A stretch of 46,721 bases of DNA from Macromonas bipunctata (GCF_002837135.1 NZ_NWBQ01000001.1:1-46721), one strand, 5' to 3'; shown: positions 28,743 to 36,428, counted from the first letter of the stretch. Program-made: numbers and translations. Notes: a model not told the origin generated them from the sequence alone.

Positions 28743-29515
28743 GTGGGGGTCTCTGTCTGGGTGCCAATGAGTGCGGACAGCCAGATCGACAGCCGCTGAA
28801 TGTCTTCGGCCGCTTGGCTGTGAGGTGCATATTCGAACACCGTTTGTTTCATGACCAAGGCTTCGCGCATAGATTCGTCCTCATGCACGACAACAGGGGC
28901 CATGCGTGTGCCCAGTACTTCCTGTGCCAAACTGCGCATATCACGGTCCAGCGATCGGTTGGCATTGAATCGGTTGAGAACGAAGTAGCATGGCGGTCGG
29001 TTTTCCGGTGTTAAGGCCATCAGCAGATGGGTTTCGAGTTGCTTAAGTGGAACGCAAACCATGGCATCGCTGCTCAGAATGATCAGCACTGTATTGGCTG
29101 GTGCGAGGGCGGTAGCCAGCAGCGGCGAGTTCAGTGTGCCGCCATCCACCACACACCGGGTGTTGTCCGGTAACTCAATGGCAGTCAGCGTTTGACGTAG
29201 CCAATTGCTGTGCGCGTAATCTTTTGCCATCAGTGCGGCCATTGTTTGCGGCGCAGGATACCCAAATGGCAGAAATGAAACTCCAACGGGGCTTAACCAT
29301 GCAGATTCGTACCATGGCAGGTTGTTACCCTTGGCCCAAGCGTGGCCATCGTTGGAAGACAACGGCATACCCAAGGGAAGACGCAGTTGGTTGTCCGGGC
29401 ACGCATCAATGGCCAGTACCGAGTAGCCTTGTTGGTGTCAGACATGCGCCAGATTGGCCGCCAGCAACGTGTTGCCGCATCCTCCCTTAAGTGAAAACAT
29501 TGTCAGTGTGTGCAT
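28739..29515 (-). pseudogene. bcsQ: Cellulose synthesis ATPase-like protein BcsQ, nonsense codon at position 26
   Basis: Reading from the ATG at 29515 gives a MinD/ParA-like start with the deviant P-loop LKGGCGNTLLAANLA, then TGA at 29440-29438. The same frame continues through YSVLAIDACPDNQLRLPLG, which matches E. coli BcsQ (VVDACPDNLLRL), to the stop at 28739. Further family matches are SFLPFG, LNRFNANRSLDRDM and VHEDESMREALVMKQTVFEY. BcsQ acts with BcsR to assemble and localise the synthase. A restart at the in-frame TTG (29374) or ATG (29368) would give about 210 residues without the nucleotide-binding loop. CGA or another near-cognate codon to TGA is the simplest origin. The ATGA overlap with bcsA suggests that loss of translation could also reduce BcsA. 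Confidence 0.88.
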
Positions 29516-29703
29516 GGGGTAACATCTTCGCTTTTACACCATTCGTCTGCCAGAGGCCAACGACGGCGAGCAGCCAATGCCGCAGTCGATAGACGAATAT
29601 CTCGATAGTGAAACTCTGTAAGTTCCAAGTGGATCTTCAGGTGTTCAACATCTTCAGCGCCATGACCAAGAACGGTGCCCAAAGTAATTAAATTGCCAAT
29701 CAT
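29503..29703 (-). CDS. bcsR: Cellulose biosynthesis protein BcsR
   Basis: This 66-residue small protein is the first gene of the leftward operon. Its C-terminal half matches the BcsR (YhjR) family: E. coli has DIDYADISQREQLAAALKRW followed by PLLAEF, and here the sequence reads EFHYRDIRLSTAALAARRRW followed by PLADEW. In enterobacteria BcsR pairs with BcsQ and stabilises the membrane cellulose complex, contacting c-di-GMP-bound BcsE. It overlaps the bcsQ start by 13 bases. Confidence 0.8.
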   Translation of the reverse strand: MIGNLITLGTVLGHGAEDVEHLKIHLELTEFHYRDIRLSTAALAARRRWPLADEWCKSEDVTPCTH

Positions 29704-29823
29704 ATTTTCGCAATATTATTAATAATTAATGTTAATTATGCTTTATTTAGCATGAAGTAAAGTTCTGATTTTAGTTAGACAGTGTTTTGAATTTGTCAAT
29801 TATTCTTCAAATGAAGAGCATCA
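29704..29823. promoter_or_regulatory. AT-rich divergent control region of the two bcs operons
   Basis: These 120 bases separate bcsR (minus) from bcsE (plus) and are far more AT-rich than anything else in the window. They contain two dyads: AATTAA-TG-TTAATT (29724-29737) and ATGCT-6-AGCAT (29738-29753), back to back. For bcsE, TAGACA (29776-29781) and AATTAT (29798-29803) with 16 bases between them form a plausible sigma70 promoter, and GAAGAG lies before the ATG. Such a region would be a natural target for H-NS/MvaT-like silencers or a biofilm regulator, but no named site is recognised. Confidence 0.5.
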
Positions 29824-31464
29824 ATGCCCAAAATTATGACTAAAACACCAACATATTGTTCGCTTGGGGTGGATGGTTTGGGTGCTGAGGCATCGCAATT
29901 GCAGCCTGGTTGCTTGTACGCTGTTGTTTGTGGGGATCGGGCCCTTTCCGTGCGGTTGTTGCTGGGCAACTTGATGGAGGGATCCCGCAACACGCCCTTG
30001 TTGTGTGTCACCCGTCTGTCTTCGGAGGAAGTCCCTGATGACAATCTTCTGTCGGAACGACTGCACGCGCGGTCGTTGATGCTGTTCAAACCCAGCGGTA
30101 GCCGTTTGGGATCAGCGCATGTGGACAGTGCTCGCCGTCGTCTGCTGGATGATCTGGCTTACTGGGCTGACCAATGTGTTGGTATTGGTCATCCCGCTGT
30201 GATTGCTGTTCACCAAGCGGATGCTTTTCTTCATGCCGTGGACAAAGTGCGATTGTCCGCTGAATTGGAGGTTTTTCGCAGTTGGGCGCGCAAGCATGGC
30301 CATACTCTGTTGCTGTGGCTGGAGCAAGCAGCACAGGATGTGGCCGCCGCCGCCGCGTTGGTTCAGGCCGCTGACAGCTTGGCGGGGGTAGCTTGGGTGG
30401 AAGAACGGCAAGACGGTTTGTGCTGGCGTGTTGAGCATTGGGCTTCTTCAAGTGGACGCATTGCCAATCGGCTTTTTGGTTTGCAAGTGCCGAATATTGG
30501 TCTGCCAAGCGTGATACAGATGGGGCAGCCAAGTGGCAGCTTGCTGACAGCGACGAACGACAACAGTGATGTCTTAAGTACCGGAGTGGTGTTGCCCGCT
30601 GGCGTGTCACCACCGTTACGTTGGCAGTTGTTTGATTCTCTGGACAGTTTGTGTCGGCATGCTGCGGTGGCACGATGTGCTACTATAGTATTACATTTTG
30701 ATCACAGTATGGATGTGAAGGAGTTGACCGATCGAATCGCCACGTTGAGGCTGGAGTGCGGCCCGCAAATCAAAATCGTGGTGCGCGAAATGGGTCGGTC
30801 AATGCGTGGTAGCGAAGAACGCCAACTGCTGGCTTGTGGTGCCAACTTGGTGGTGCCCGTTGAGGTCAGTTATCCGCGTTTCCTAGGAATGGTTCACGCA
30901 TTTCAATCCAGCGTTTGCAGCAAACCACCGCAAGTTAACCAAGACTTATCCGGCGGACTTGGCGGTAGTTTAGAGCAGGATCGAGGTTACTTGGCTGCGT
31001 CCGTGTTTGTGGATGTGGTAGAGCAATCCTTGGTTCGGAGTCAGGCTTTGGGGGTGCAAAGCATGCTGGTGCGTTTGATGCCGATGGCAGGTGTCGATTT
31101 GGTGGACGTGCTGTGGCTGTGCCAGCTCAACCGTGCAGGTGATTTTTGCTCTACGGATGGCCAGTTTCTTTACATTTTTCTTTTTGCTTGTTGGGAAACA
31201 GACGTTCATTCAGCCTTAAAACGGGTACTGAAGATGCCGGTTGAGGCGGTGTTTCGTGAGGAAATTCACCTTCCTACACCAGGCGATATCCGGCGAGAGC
31301 TTAGGCAAATGAAGGTTCGAGTTGCCAAAGCAAACCTTCCTGATTATGCAGATCAGCTCAAATCAGCCGCACCGATGCGTCAGGTAACAGAAACACCCTC
31401 GATGCCGGCTCGTGCTGTGGCTGTGCGCTGTCCTTTGCGTCTCCGTGTGATGCCATCGAGTTGA
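29824..31464 (+). CDS. bcsE: c-di-GMP-binding cellulose regulator BcsE
   Basis: This is a 546-residue cytoplasmic protein. The N-terminal part resembles a degenerate RecA-like ATPase fold (LQPGCLYAVVCGDRALSVRL), and the middle and C-terminal parts are receiver-like and GGDEF-like (GIL domain). The key motif is R437-A-G-D440 in CQLNRAGDFCSTDG, the RxGD site by which enterobacterial BcsE binds c-di-GMP. In E. coli BcsE recruits BcsRQ and BcsF to the synthase and raises cellulose output. The gene diverges from bcsR and is followed 4 bases later by bcsF. An ATG four codons downstream is an alternative start. Confidence 0.88.
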   Translation: MPKIMTKTPTYCSLGVDGLGAEASQLQPGCLYAVVCGDRALSVRLLLGNLMEGSRNTPLLCVTRLSSEEVPDDNLLSERLHARSLMLFKPSGSRLGSAHVDSARRRLLDDLAYWADQCVGIGHPAVIAVHQADAFLHAVDKVRLSAELEVFRSWARKHGHTLLLWLEQAAQDVAAAAALVQAADSLAGVAWVEERQDGLCWRVEHWASSSGRIANRLFGLQVPNIGLPSVIQMGQPSGSLLTATNDNSDVLSTGVVLPAGVSPPLRWQLFDSLDSLCRHAAVARCATIVLHFDHSMDVKELTDRIATLRLECGPQIKIVVREMGRSMRGSEERQLLACGANLVVPVEVSYPRFLGMVHAFQSSVCSKPPQVNQDLSGGLGGSLEQDRGYLAASVFVDVVEQSLVRSQALGVQSMLVRLMPMAGVDLVDVLWLCQLNRAGDFCSTDGQFLYIFLFACWETDVHSALKRVLKMPVEAVFREEIHLPTPGDIRRELRQMKVRVAKANLPDYADQLKSAAPMRQVTETPSMPARAVAVRCPLRLRVMPSS

Positions 31465-31468
31465 ACCC

Positions 31469-31678
31469 ATGTTTCTGAATTTTTCTTTTGAGCTATTGGT
31501 GGCTTTTGGCGTAGGTTTGTTGTTGGGGGTGGTGCTTCGCCCAATATTCGGTGTGATCTTGCATTATTTGTCCCGAAAGCTGTCGTTGCCTACCCTGCTG
31601 CACGAACATCCTGTGGTGGCCCAACGTCGGGCATCTTACCGTTCTCCTTCTCATCATCGGGAGGATGACAATGTCTGA
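31469..31678 (+). CDS. bcsF: Cellulose biosynthesis membrane peptide BcsF
   Basis: This is a 69-residue protein with one N-terminal membrane helix (ELLVAFGVGLLLGVVLRPIF) followed by a basic cytoplasmic tail. That is the layout of E. coli BcsF (YhjT), which recruits BcsE to the membrane next to BcsG. Identification rests on size, topology and the fixed position between bcsE and bcsG. It overlaps bcsG by 8 bases. Confidence 0.8.
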   Translation: MFLNFSFELLVAFGVGLLLGVVLRPIFGVILHYLSRKLSLPTLLHEHPVVAQRRASYRSPSHHREDDNV

Positions 31679-33290
31679 ACATGAAACTGTTACCACAGCA
31701 TCATCTCGACCCTCGGTGGGGTTGGGCTACTGGAATGTGTATTTCATTGTCAAACTTGTGTTGTATGCCAAAGGTCTGCTGGGGTTCAATCCGCTGTACA
31801 ACTTGGCGTTTGCGGTGGCTTTGGCTGCGCCTATTCAGCACGCTGGTTTGAGGATGGCTCGCCACGTAGCCGGTGCCGTTATGGCGATAGCCCTGCTTTA
31901 CCACGATTCTTGGCTGCCACCGTTGAGTCAACTGACGCAACAGACCAAACTCATCGGCGCTTTTAGCATGGAGTACATGCTGGAATTGGCTGGGCGGGTA
32001 GTTCAGTTTGAGTGGGTTTTAGGAATTTTTCTATTGGTGGCCGCCTACCATTTTGTCTCGCGTTACCTGCGTGTTGGTACCTTGCTGGTGCTGGGTATGA
32101 GCGGATTGTTGTTCCAACCTATGTTGCAAGCGGCATTTTCCAACCGTCAAAAAGTGGTCGAACCGACGGTGGCAGCTGAAGTTGTATCTGTTCAACCGCA
32201 GAATCTCAATACTCGGTTGAATGAACGTCTCGCAGCTTTTTACCAGAGTGAGGCACAACGTGTGGTGACGATACCAGAGCCTTTGGCAGGCAGTCCAGAT
32301 TTTGACGTGTTTGTGGTGCACATTTGTTCTTTGTCTTGGGATGATCTTGCTGCCATTGGTGTGGAAAACGTTCCGTTGCTCAACCGGTTTGACATTGTTT
32401 TCCGTCAATTTAACAGCGTGACCACTTACAGTGGCCCGGCGGCTGTACGAACGTTACGTGCTACCTGCGGACAGCAGTCGCATACGCAGTTGTTTGATCC
32501 GGCATCTGCCGATTGTTATTTGTTTGGCAGTCTTGAGCGACGTGGTTTCAAAACTTCGCTGGTCATGAACCATGATGGTCACTTTGAAGATTTTTTGCAA
32601 CTGGTGCAAAAGCAGCAGGGTATGTCCAAACCACCTCAACCGCTCAATGGCATTCCTGTGGCCATGCACTCGTTTGATGGTTCACCTATTTACGATGACG
32701 GTGCCGTGTTCAAGCGCTGGTTGGCAGAGCGGCAGCGTGATACAGCGGCACGTGTGGCCACGTACTACAACACCATCAGTTTGCACGATGGCAATCGAAT
32801 GGTTGGCATCAATCCTGCCAACCAGATGGAAAGCTACCGTAAGCGCAGCACCCGTTTGTTTGCAGACCTAAATATGTTGATTGAGATGTTGCAGCAAAGT
32901 GGACGACGTACCGTGCTGATGCTTGTACCGGAACATGGCGCTGCCTTGCGGGGTGACAAATACCAATTTTCTGGTCTGCGCGAAATTCCCTCACCGTCTA
33001 TCGCATTGGCTCCAGCGGCCATCAAGGTGATTGGCCCGAATTTTCCCAAACAAACAGGCCCAGTTGTGGTCAATGATCCAGTGAGTATGTTGGCCATGTC
33101 GCATGTGTTGGCAGGAATGTTGAAAACAAACCCATTTACAGAAGAATATAATCCGTCGGCTTATTTGGCGGATGTGCCAAAAACGCCTTACGTGGCCGAA
33201 AACCAAAATTTCGTCATGATAAAAGAAAAAAACAATTACTTCTTTAAGCAAAAAAGTGAAGATTTTTGGCAGGCTTACATGCCTGAGTAA
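31671..33290 (+). CDS. bcsG: Cellulose phosphoethanolamine transferase BcsG
   Basis: This 539-residue inner-membrane enzyme moves phosphoethanolamine from phospholipid to glucose units of the nascent cellulose. The N-terminal helices (GYWNVYFIVKLVLYAKGLLG onwards) precede a periplasmic alkaline-phosphatase-fold domain. Strong family matches include VHICSLSWDDL, the nucleophile region TTYSGPAAVRTLRATCGQ, DCYLFGSL, FDGSPIYDDGAVFKRWL, SLHDGNRM and LVPEHGAALRGDKYQFSGLR. The start at 31671 is preferred over 31665 because the ribosome site GGAGG ends at 31664. Its presence predicts a pEtN-cellulose product rather than plain cellulose. Confidence 0.94.
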   Translation: MSEHETVTTASSRPSVGLGYWNVYFIVKLVLYAKGLLGFNPLYNLAFAVALAAPIQHAGLRMARHVAGAVMAIALLYHDSWLPPLSQLTQQTKLIGAFSMEYMLELAGRVVQFEWVLGIFLLVAAYHFVSRYLRVGTLLVLGMSGLLFQPMLQAAFSNRQKVVEPTVAAEVVSVQPQNLNTRLNERLAAFYQSEAQRVVTIPEPLAGSPDFDVFVVHICSLSWDDLAAIGVENVPLLNRFDIVFRQFNSVTTYSGPAAVRTLRATCGQQSHTQLFDPASADCYLFGSLERRGFKTSLVMNHDGHFEDFLQLVQKQQGMSKPPQPLNGIPVAMHSFDGSPIYDDGAVFKRWLAERQRDTAARVATYYNTISLHDGNRMVGINPANQMESYRKRSTRLFADLNMLIEMLQQSGRRTVLMLVPEHGAALRGDKYQFSGLREIPSPSIALAPAAIKVIGPNFPKQTGPVVVNDPVSMLAMSHVLAGMLKTNPFTEEYNPSAYLADVPKTPYVAENQNFVMIKEKNNYFFKQKSEDFWQAYMPE

Positions 33291-33323
33291 TAAACTTGTT
33301 TTTTAAATTCAAAAAGTTATTTT

Positions 33324-34241
33324 TCAGAAAAAATTGTTGCCGTATATTTCTGTGCACAAGTGTCGTATCAATTGAACAGTGGCTTGCTGTGTCAGCGTGG
33401 TAGGGCGTTGCAAACTGCTGGCCAGCATGGCGCGGATGCGCAGTGCGGGTGGGTGAACACTGCGCAGGGTGTAGGCTGAAGGTCGCAGGGAGCTGGCCAC
33501 CGCTTGTTGCGACAGCAGTGCGCAACCCATGCCGTCGGCCACCAGATCGAGGATGGCCGACACGCCGTCGATTTCGAGCGCAATGGTGGGGCGCACGCCC
33601 AGTTGAGCCATCGCATTTTCCACGTGCATGCGGATGGCGTTGGGGCGGGTCGGTATGATGAGCGGCAGCCGGGCCACTTCCGCCAAGGTGATGGGGGGCG
33701 GGGGTGGATCCTCCTGCAGGCCGGGCGCGCGCGGTTGCACCAGCCACAGGGCTTCGTCAAACAGGGGTTCGGTTTCAATGTCGGGGCTGGGCGGGGCGTT
33801 GTAGAGCAGCGCCAGGTCCAGCCGGCCATTGCCCAGCGCGGTCTGCATGGCGCTGGACAGCCCTTCGTGGATGGAGAGTTGCGCCTCGGGCAGCTGTTGC
33901 CGAAACGCGCGCGTCAGCGGCACCGTCAGGCGCCGGGCCAGGCTGGGTGGCAGGCCAATCGCCACGCGCCCGGCCAGCGCGCCGCGCAGGCGGCCCAGTT
34001 CCTCGCGCGCGCGCTCTACCTGGTGCAGGATGCCGCGCCCGTGCGCCAGCAGCAGCTGTCCGGCCTCGGTGGGGGTGGCGCCGCGCCCGTTGCGCAGCAG
34101 CAGGTTGTGCCGCAATTCCACTTCCAGCAGGCGCACCTGGCGGCTCAGGGCCGGTTGCGCCACCTGCAGCATCTGTGCTGCGCGGGTGAAGCTGCCCAGT
34201 TCGGCCACGCGCACAAAATACTCCAGCTGCTTCAAGTCCAT
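33324..34241 (-). CDS. LysR-family transcriptional regulator, likely of the protocatechuate operon
   Basis: This is a 305-residue regulator of standard length. The N-terminal winged helix-turn-helix spans about 1-60 (MDLKQLEYFVRVAELGSFTR, AQPALSRQVRLLE) and is followed by an effector-binding domain (GRVAIGLPPS, PEAQLSIHEGLS, LLYNAPPSP). Overall it resembles the Nac-like branch (RNGRGATPTEAG). The ATG at 34241 is chosen; the longer frame to 34601 runs antisense through the next gene. It is divergent from the ModA-like gene and the lig operon, the usual position for an activator such as LigR or PmdR. It is convergent with bcsG, whose stop is 33 bases away, so this is also the right edge of the AT-rich island. 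Confidence 0.9.
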   Translation of the reverse strand: MDLKQLEYFVRVAELGSFTRAAQMLQVAQPALSRQVRLLEVELRHNLLLRNGRGATPTEAGQLLLAHGRGILHQVERAREELGRLRGALAGRVAIGLPPSLARRLTVPLTRAFRQQLPEAQLSIHEGLSSAMQTALGNGRLDLALLYNAPPSPDIETEPLFDEALWLVQPRAPGLQEDPPPPPITLAEVARLPLIIPTRPNAIRMHVENAMAQLGVRPTIALEIDGVSAILDLVADGMGCALLSQQAVASSLRPSAYTLRSVHPPALRIRAMLASSLQRPTTLTQQATVQLIRHLCTEIYGNNFF

Positions 34242-34250
34242 AAAGTTTTG

Positions 34251-34275
34251 GGCATAGCCCTGCACAAGGTATGCC
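34251..34275. promoter_or_regulatory. Candidate LysR operator
   Basis: GGCATA (34251-34256) and TATGCC (34270-34275) are perfect inverted arms 13 bases apart, and the site contains a T-N11-A core (T34255, A34267). It sits 10 bases before the regulator's ATG in the divergent region that also serves the plus-strand genes. It suits autoregulation and activation of the divergent operon. Confidence 0.4.
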
Positions 34276-34374
34276 AGAATTGTATAGCTGCTAGATGAAG
34301 ACCCTACTTGGAAATGCCACGTCACGCGGCCACAATGCGTGCAGATTCTTTTGTCTTGTTGCTGGAACACTGTC

Positions 34375-35064
34375 ATGACCACTGCGATTCGGGGCATTTC
34401 TTCCATGGCCACCCGCCAGGTGCTGGCCGACTTGGTGCAGGCGTACACCGCGCAAACGGGTGTGCCAGTGGCCATCGAGTCGGTGGGCGGCGTGGATGCC
34501 GCCAAGCGCGTCCAGGCCGGTGAGGCCTTTGATGTGGTGATTCTGGCCTCGGACGCTATCGACAAGTTGCAAGCCACGGGCCATGTGCTGGCGGGCAGCA
34601 AGGTCGATGTGGTGCATTCCGGTACCGCCGTGGCGGTGCGCGTCGGCGCGGCGTTGCCGGACTTGTCGTCGGCCGATGCGGTGCGTGCGGCGGTGCTGGC
34701 GGCGCGCAGCGTCAGTTATTCCACCGGCCCCAGCGGCGTGGCCCTGGCCCAATTGTTCGAGCGTTGGGGCATTGCCCCGCAGGTGCAAGACCGCATCGTG
34801 ACCCCGCCGCCCGGTGTGCCGGTCGGTTTGTTGGTGGCCCGTGGCGAGGTGGAACTGGGCTTCCAGCAACTCAGCGAGCTGATCCACGTGGAAGGCATCA
34901 CCGTGGTGGGGCCGTTGCCACCCGAGATCCAGATCACCACCACCTTCTCGGCGGCGGTGTGTGTCACCTCGGCCCAGCCCGATGCGGTGCGCGGGTTGCT
35001 GGCCTTCCTGTGTTCCGACGCTGCCGCCGACGCCAAGCGGCGCCAGGGCATGGAGCCCGCCTGA
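34375..35064 (+). CDS. ModA-like extracellular solute-binding-domain protein without obvious signal peptide
   Basis: This 229-residue protein of the type II periplasmic-binding fold resembles molybdate-binding proteins (AYTAQTGVPVAIESVGGVDA, AGEAFDVVILASDAIDKL, SVSYSTGPSGVALAQLFERW, ARGEVELGFQQLSELIHVEG). The usual N-terminal secretion signal is not seen from the ATG at 34375. The GTG at 34339 adds only MQILLSCCWNTV, which is not a convincing leader. No ABC permease or ATPase genes are nearby. Homologues often neighbour aromatic-catabolism genes, where the function is unknown. A cytoplasmic ligand-binding or buffering role is possible. It was presumably the first gene of the lig operon before the insertion element arrived. 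Confidence 0.75.
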   Translation: MTTAIRGISSMATRQVLADLVQAYTAQTGVPVAIESVGGVDAAKRVQAGEAFDVVILASDAIDKLQATGHVLAGSKVDVVHSGTAVAVRVGAALPDLSSADAVRAAVLAARSVSYSTGPSGVALAQLFERWGIAPQVQDRIVTPPPGVPVGLLVARGEVELGFQQLSELIHVEGITVVGPLPPEIQITTTFSAAVCVTSAQPDAVRGLLAFLCSDAAADAKRRQGMEPA

Positions 35065-35121
35065 AGTGGCATCCCCCAATAGCCCGTTTTCCGTTTCTGT
35101 CCAAGTTTTGTTGTTCGCCCC

Positions 35122-35127
35122 AGGAGG
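35122..35127 (+). promoter_or_regulatory. Strong Shine-Dalgarno sequence stranded upstream of the insertion element
   Basis: AGGAGG lies 57 bases after the ModA-like stop and about 10 bases before the proposed right end of the IS element, with no gene of its own behind it. The next plus-strand gene, ligJ, starts beyond the element and has no ribosome site. The simplest reading is that this was the native ligJ ribosome site. Confidence 0.4.
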
Positions 35128-35136
35128 CAATGTCCC

Positions 35137-35330
35137 TTGACATCCTCCTCGCCATGAATGGCGAGGATTCCCGCTTCACAGAACCCCGCCCATGCCTCAA
35201 CGAGACACAGGACTTACAGCTTCTCCACGGGCTGACACCGCCCGTCCGGCGGCCAATATGTTGCGTGCGGCGTTCACGTCCCGGTCGTGGTTCGCACCAC
35301 ATTCGGGGCACGTCCATTGCCGCACGTTCA
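35137..35330 (-). ncRNA. Putative omega RNA (reRNA) of TnpB
   Basis: TnpB nucleases of this family use a guide RNA formed from the 3' end of the tnpB message and the right end of the element, with the guide being the flanking host sequence. By analogy it would cover the last part of tnpB, the spacer and the terminal hairpin. The guide would start just below 35137 on the minus strand (GGACATTGCCTCCTGG). The 5' limit is a guess. Confidence 0.35.
35146..35167. repeat. Right-end subterminal palindrome of the IS element
   Basis: CCTCGCCA (35147-35154) and TGGCGAGG (35159-35166) form a perfect stem around TGAA, extended by one T-A pair. It is the partner of the palindrome at 36429-36448, which has the same loop. 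Both are followed on the plus strand by TTCCCGC. Confidence 0.7.
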
Positions 35331-36330
35331 AGGGCATCTTTTCTGCCGTGTACCCGCAGTCGCTGCAACGCTTGGACGACGGGTGCCAGCGGTCGATCTT
35401 GACCAACTCGCGTCCATACCAGCGGGCCTTGTATTCGAGCTGGCGCACGAACTCGGCCCAGCCAGCATCACCGATGGACTTGGCGAGCTTGCGGTTCTTC
35501 TTCATGTTGCCGACGCCCAGCGCCTCAACGGCGACCACTTGGTTTTCGTGGATCAGCCGGGTCGAGAGCTTGTGCGTGAAATCCTTGCGGATGTCGGCAA
35601 TCTTGGCGTGCAGCTTGGCGACTTTGGCTCTGGCCTTGGCACGGTTCTTGGAACCTTTCTTCTTTTTGGCCAGCTTGCGTTGCAACTTCGCCATTTTCTT
35701 CTCGTGCTTGCGGAAAGCGTTGGGCGCTGGGATTTTTTCGCCGTTGGAAAGGATGGCGAAATGAGTCAAGCCCAAGTCAATGCCAACCACCTGAGCCACT
35801 TCGGATTTGGCGCTTACCACGTCGTCGCACAGCAGGCTGACGAAGTAACGGCCCGCCGCATCTTTCGATACGGTGACGGTCGTTACCTTCGCACTCTGCG
35901 GAATCTGGCGCGACCAACGGATGTCCAACGGTGCAGCCATTTTGGCCAACTTGAGCGATGTGCCGTCCCAGCGGAACGCGCTGGCGGTGTATTCCGCCGA
36001 CTGGTGGCCGCTTTTGCGCTTGAACTGCGGGTAACGCCCGCGTTTCGCAAAAAAGTTGCCGAACGCTGTTTGCAAGTGGCGCAGCGCCTGCTGCAATGGC
36101 ACGCTGGACACGTCGTTGAGCCAAGCGTACTCCGGTTGCTTTTTGAGCAACGTCAGCGCGGCAGATGTGTCGTGGTAGCCCATCCGTTCCTGCCGCTGTT
36201 CCCACGCCTCGCTGCGCAGGCGCAGCATGTGGTTGTAGACAAAGCGCACGCAACCAAACGTCTGGGCCAAGAGGATTTCTTGCTCAGGCGTTGGGTAAAA
36301 CCTGAAGCGGTAGGCGCGCTTGATGTCCAT
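35197..36330 (-). CDS. tnpB: TnpB RNA-guided nuclease of an IS200/IS605 element
   Basis: This 377-residue protein looks complete. The N-terminal helix-turn-helix-like region (KRAYRFRFYPTPEQEILLAQ) and OrfB domain lead into the split RuvC nuclease, with D185 in GIDLGLTHFA, E269 in VAVEALGVGNM and D351 in HDRDVNAARNI. A zinc finger sits between them (C322, C325, C341, C344). All catalytic and zinc residues are present. The family cleaves DNA beside a short target motif using an RNA made from the element's right end. Without tnpA the element cannot move by itself unless a related transposase acts in trans. The start at 36330 (ATG) is preferred to the GTG at 36336. Confidence 0.93.
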   Translation of the reverse strand: MDIKRAYRFRFYPTPEQEILLAQTFGCVRFVYNHMLRLRSEAWEQRQERMGYHDTSAALTLLKKQPEYAWLNDVSSVPLQQALRHLQTAFGNFFAKRGRYPQFKRKSGHQSAEYTASAFRWDGTSLKLAKMAAPLDIRWSRQIPQSAKVTTVTVSKDAAGRYFVSLLCDDVVSAKSEVAQVVGIDLGLTHFAILSNGEKIPAPNAFRKHEKKMAKLQRKLAKKKKGSKNRAKARAKVAKLHAKIADIRKDFTHKLSTRLIHENQVVAVEALGVGNMKKNRKLAKSIGDAGWAEFVRQLEYKARWYGRELVKIDRWHPSSKRCSDCGYTAEKMPLNVRQWTCPECGANHDRDVNAARNILAAGRAVSARGEAVSPVSR

Positions 36331-36400
36331 GCGCACAATCTACACGAAAATCATTCCATCCACCCAGAAGATAGCCCACCAAGAAAGGAGCGGGTTCAGG

Positions 36401-36417
36401 GGCTTGCAATGCAAGCC
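36401..36417. repeat. Additional palindrome near the IS left end
   Basis: GGCTTGC (36401-36407) and GCAAGCC (36411-36417) flank a 3-base AAT centre. It lies between tnpB and the left-end palindrome and may be part of the transposase recognition region. Confidence 0.5.
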
Positions 36418-36428
36418 GTGCTATCCCT

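Noticed and set aside
33291-33323. Intrinsic terminator between bcsG and the LysR gene
   Set aside because: The region is A/T rich with runs of T and A, but the possible stem is short and imperfect, so it is not annotated.
34339-34375. Upstream GTG start giving the ModA-like protein a leader
   Set aside because: The added 12 residues lack a basic N-region and a cleavage or lipobox site, so they do not make a credible signal peptide.
35130-35160. A coding start at the ATG just after the stranded AGGAGG
   Set aside because: The spacing is only 2 bases and the frame runs into the IS terminal hairpin with no recognisable product.
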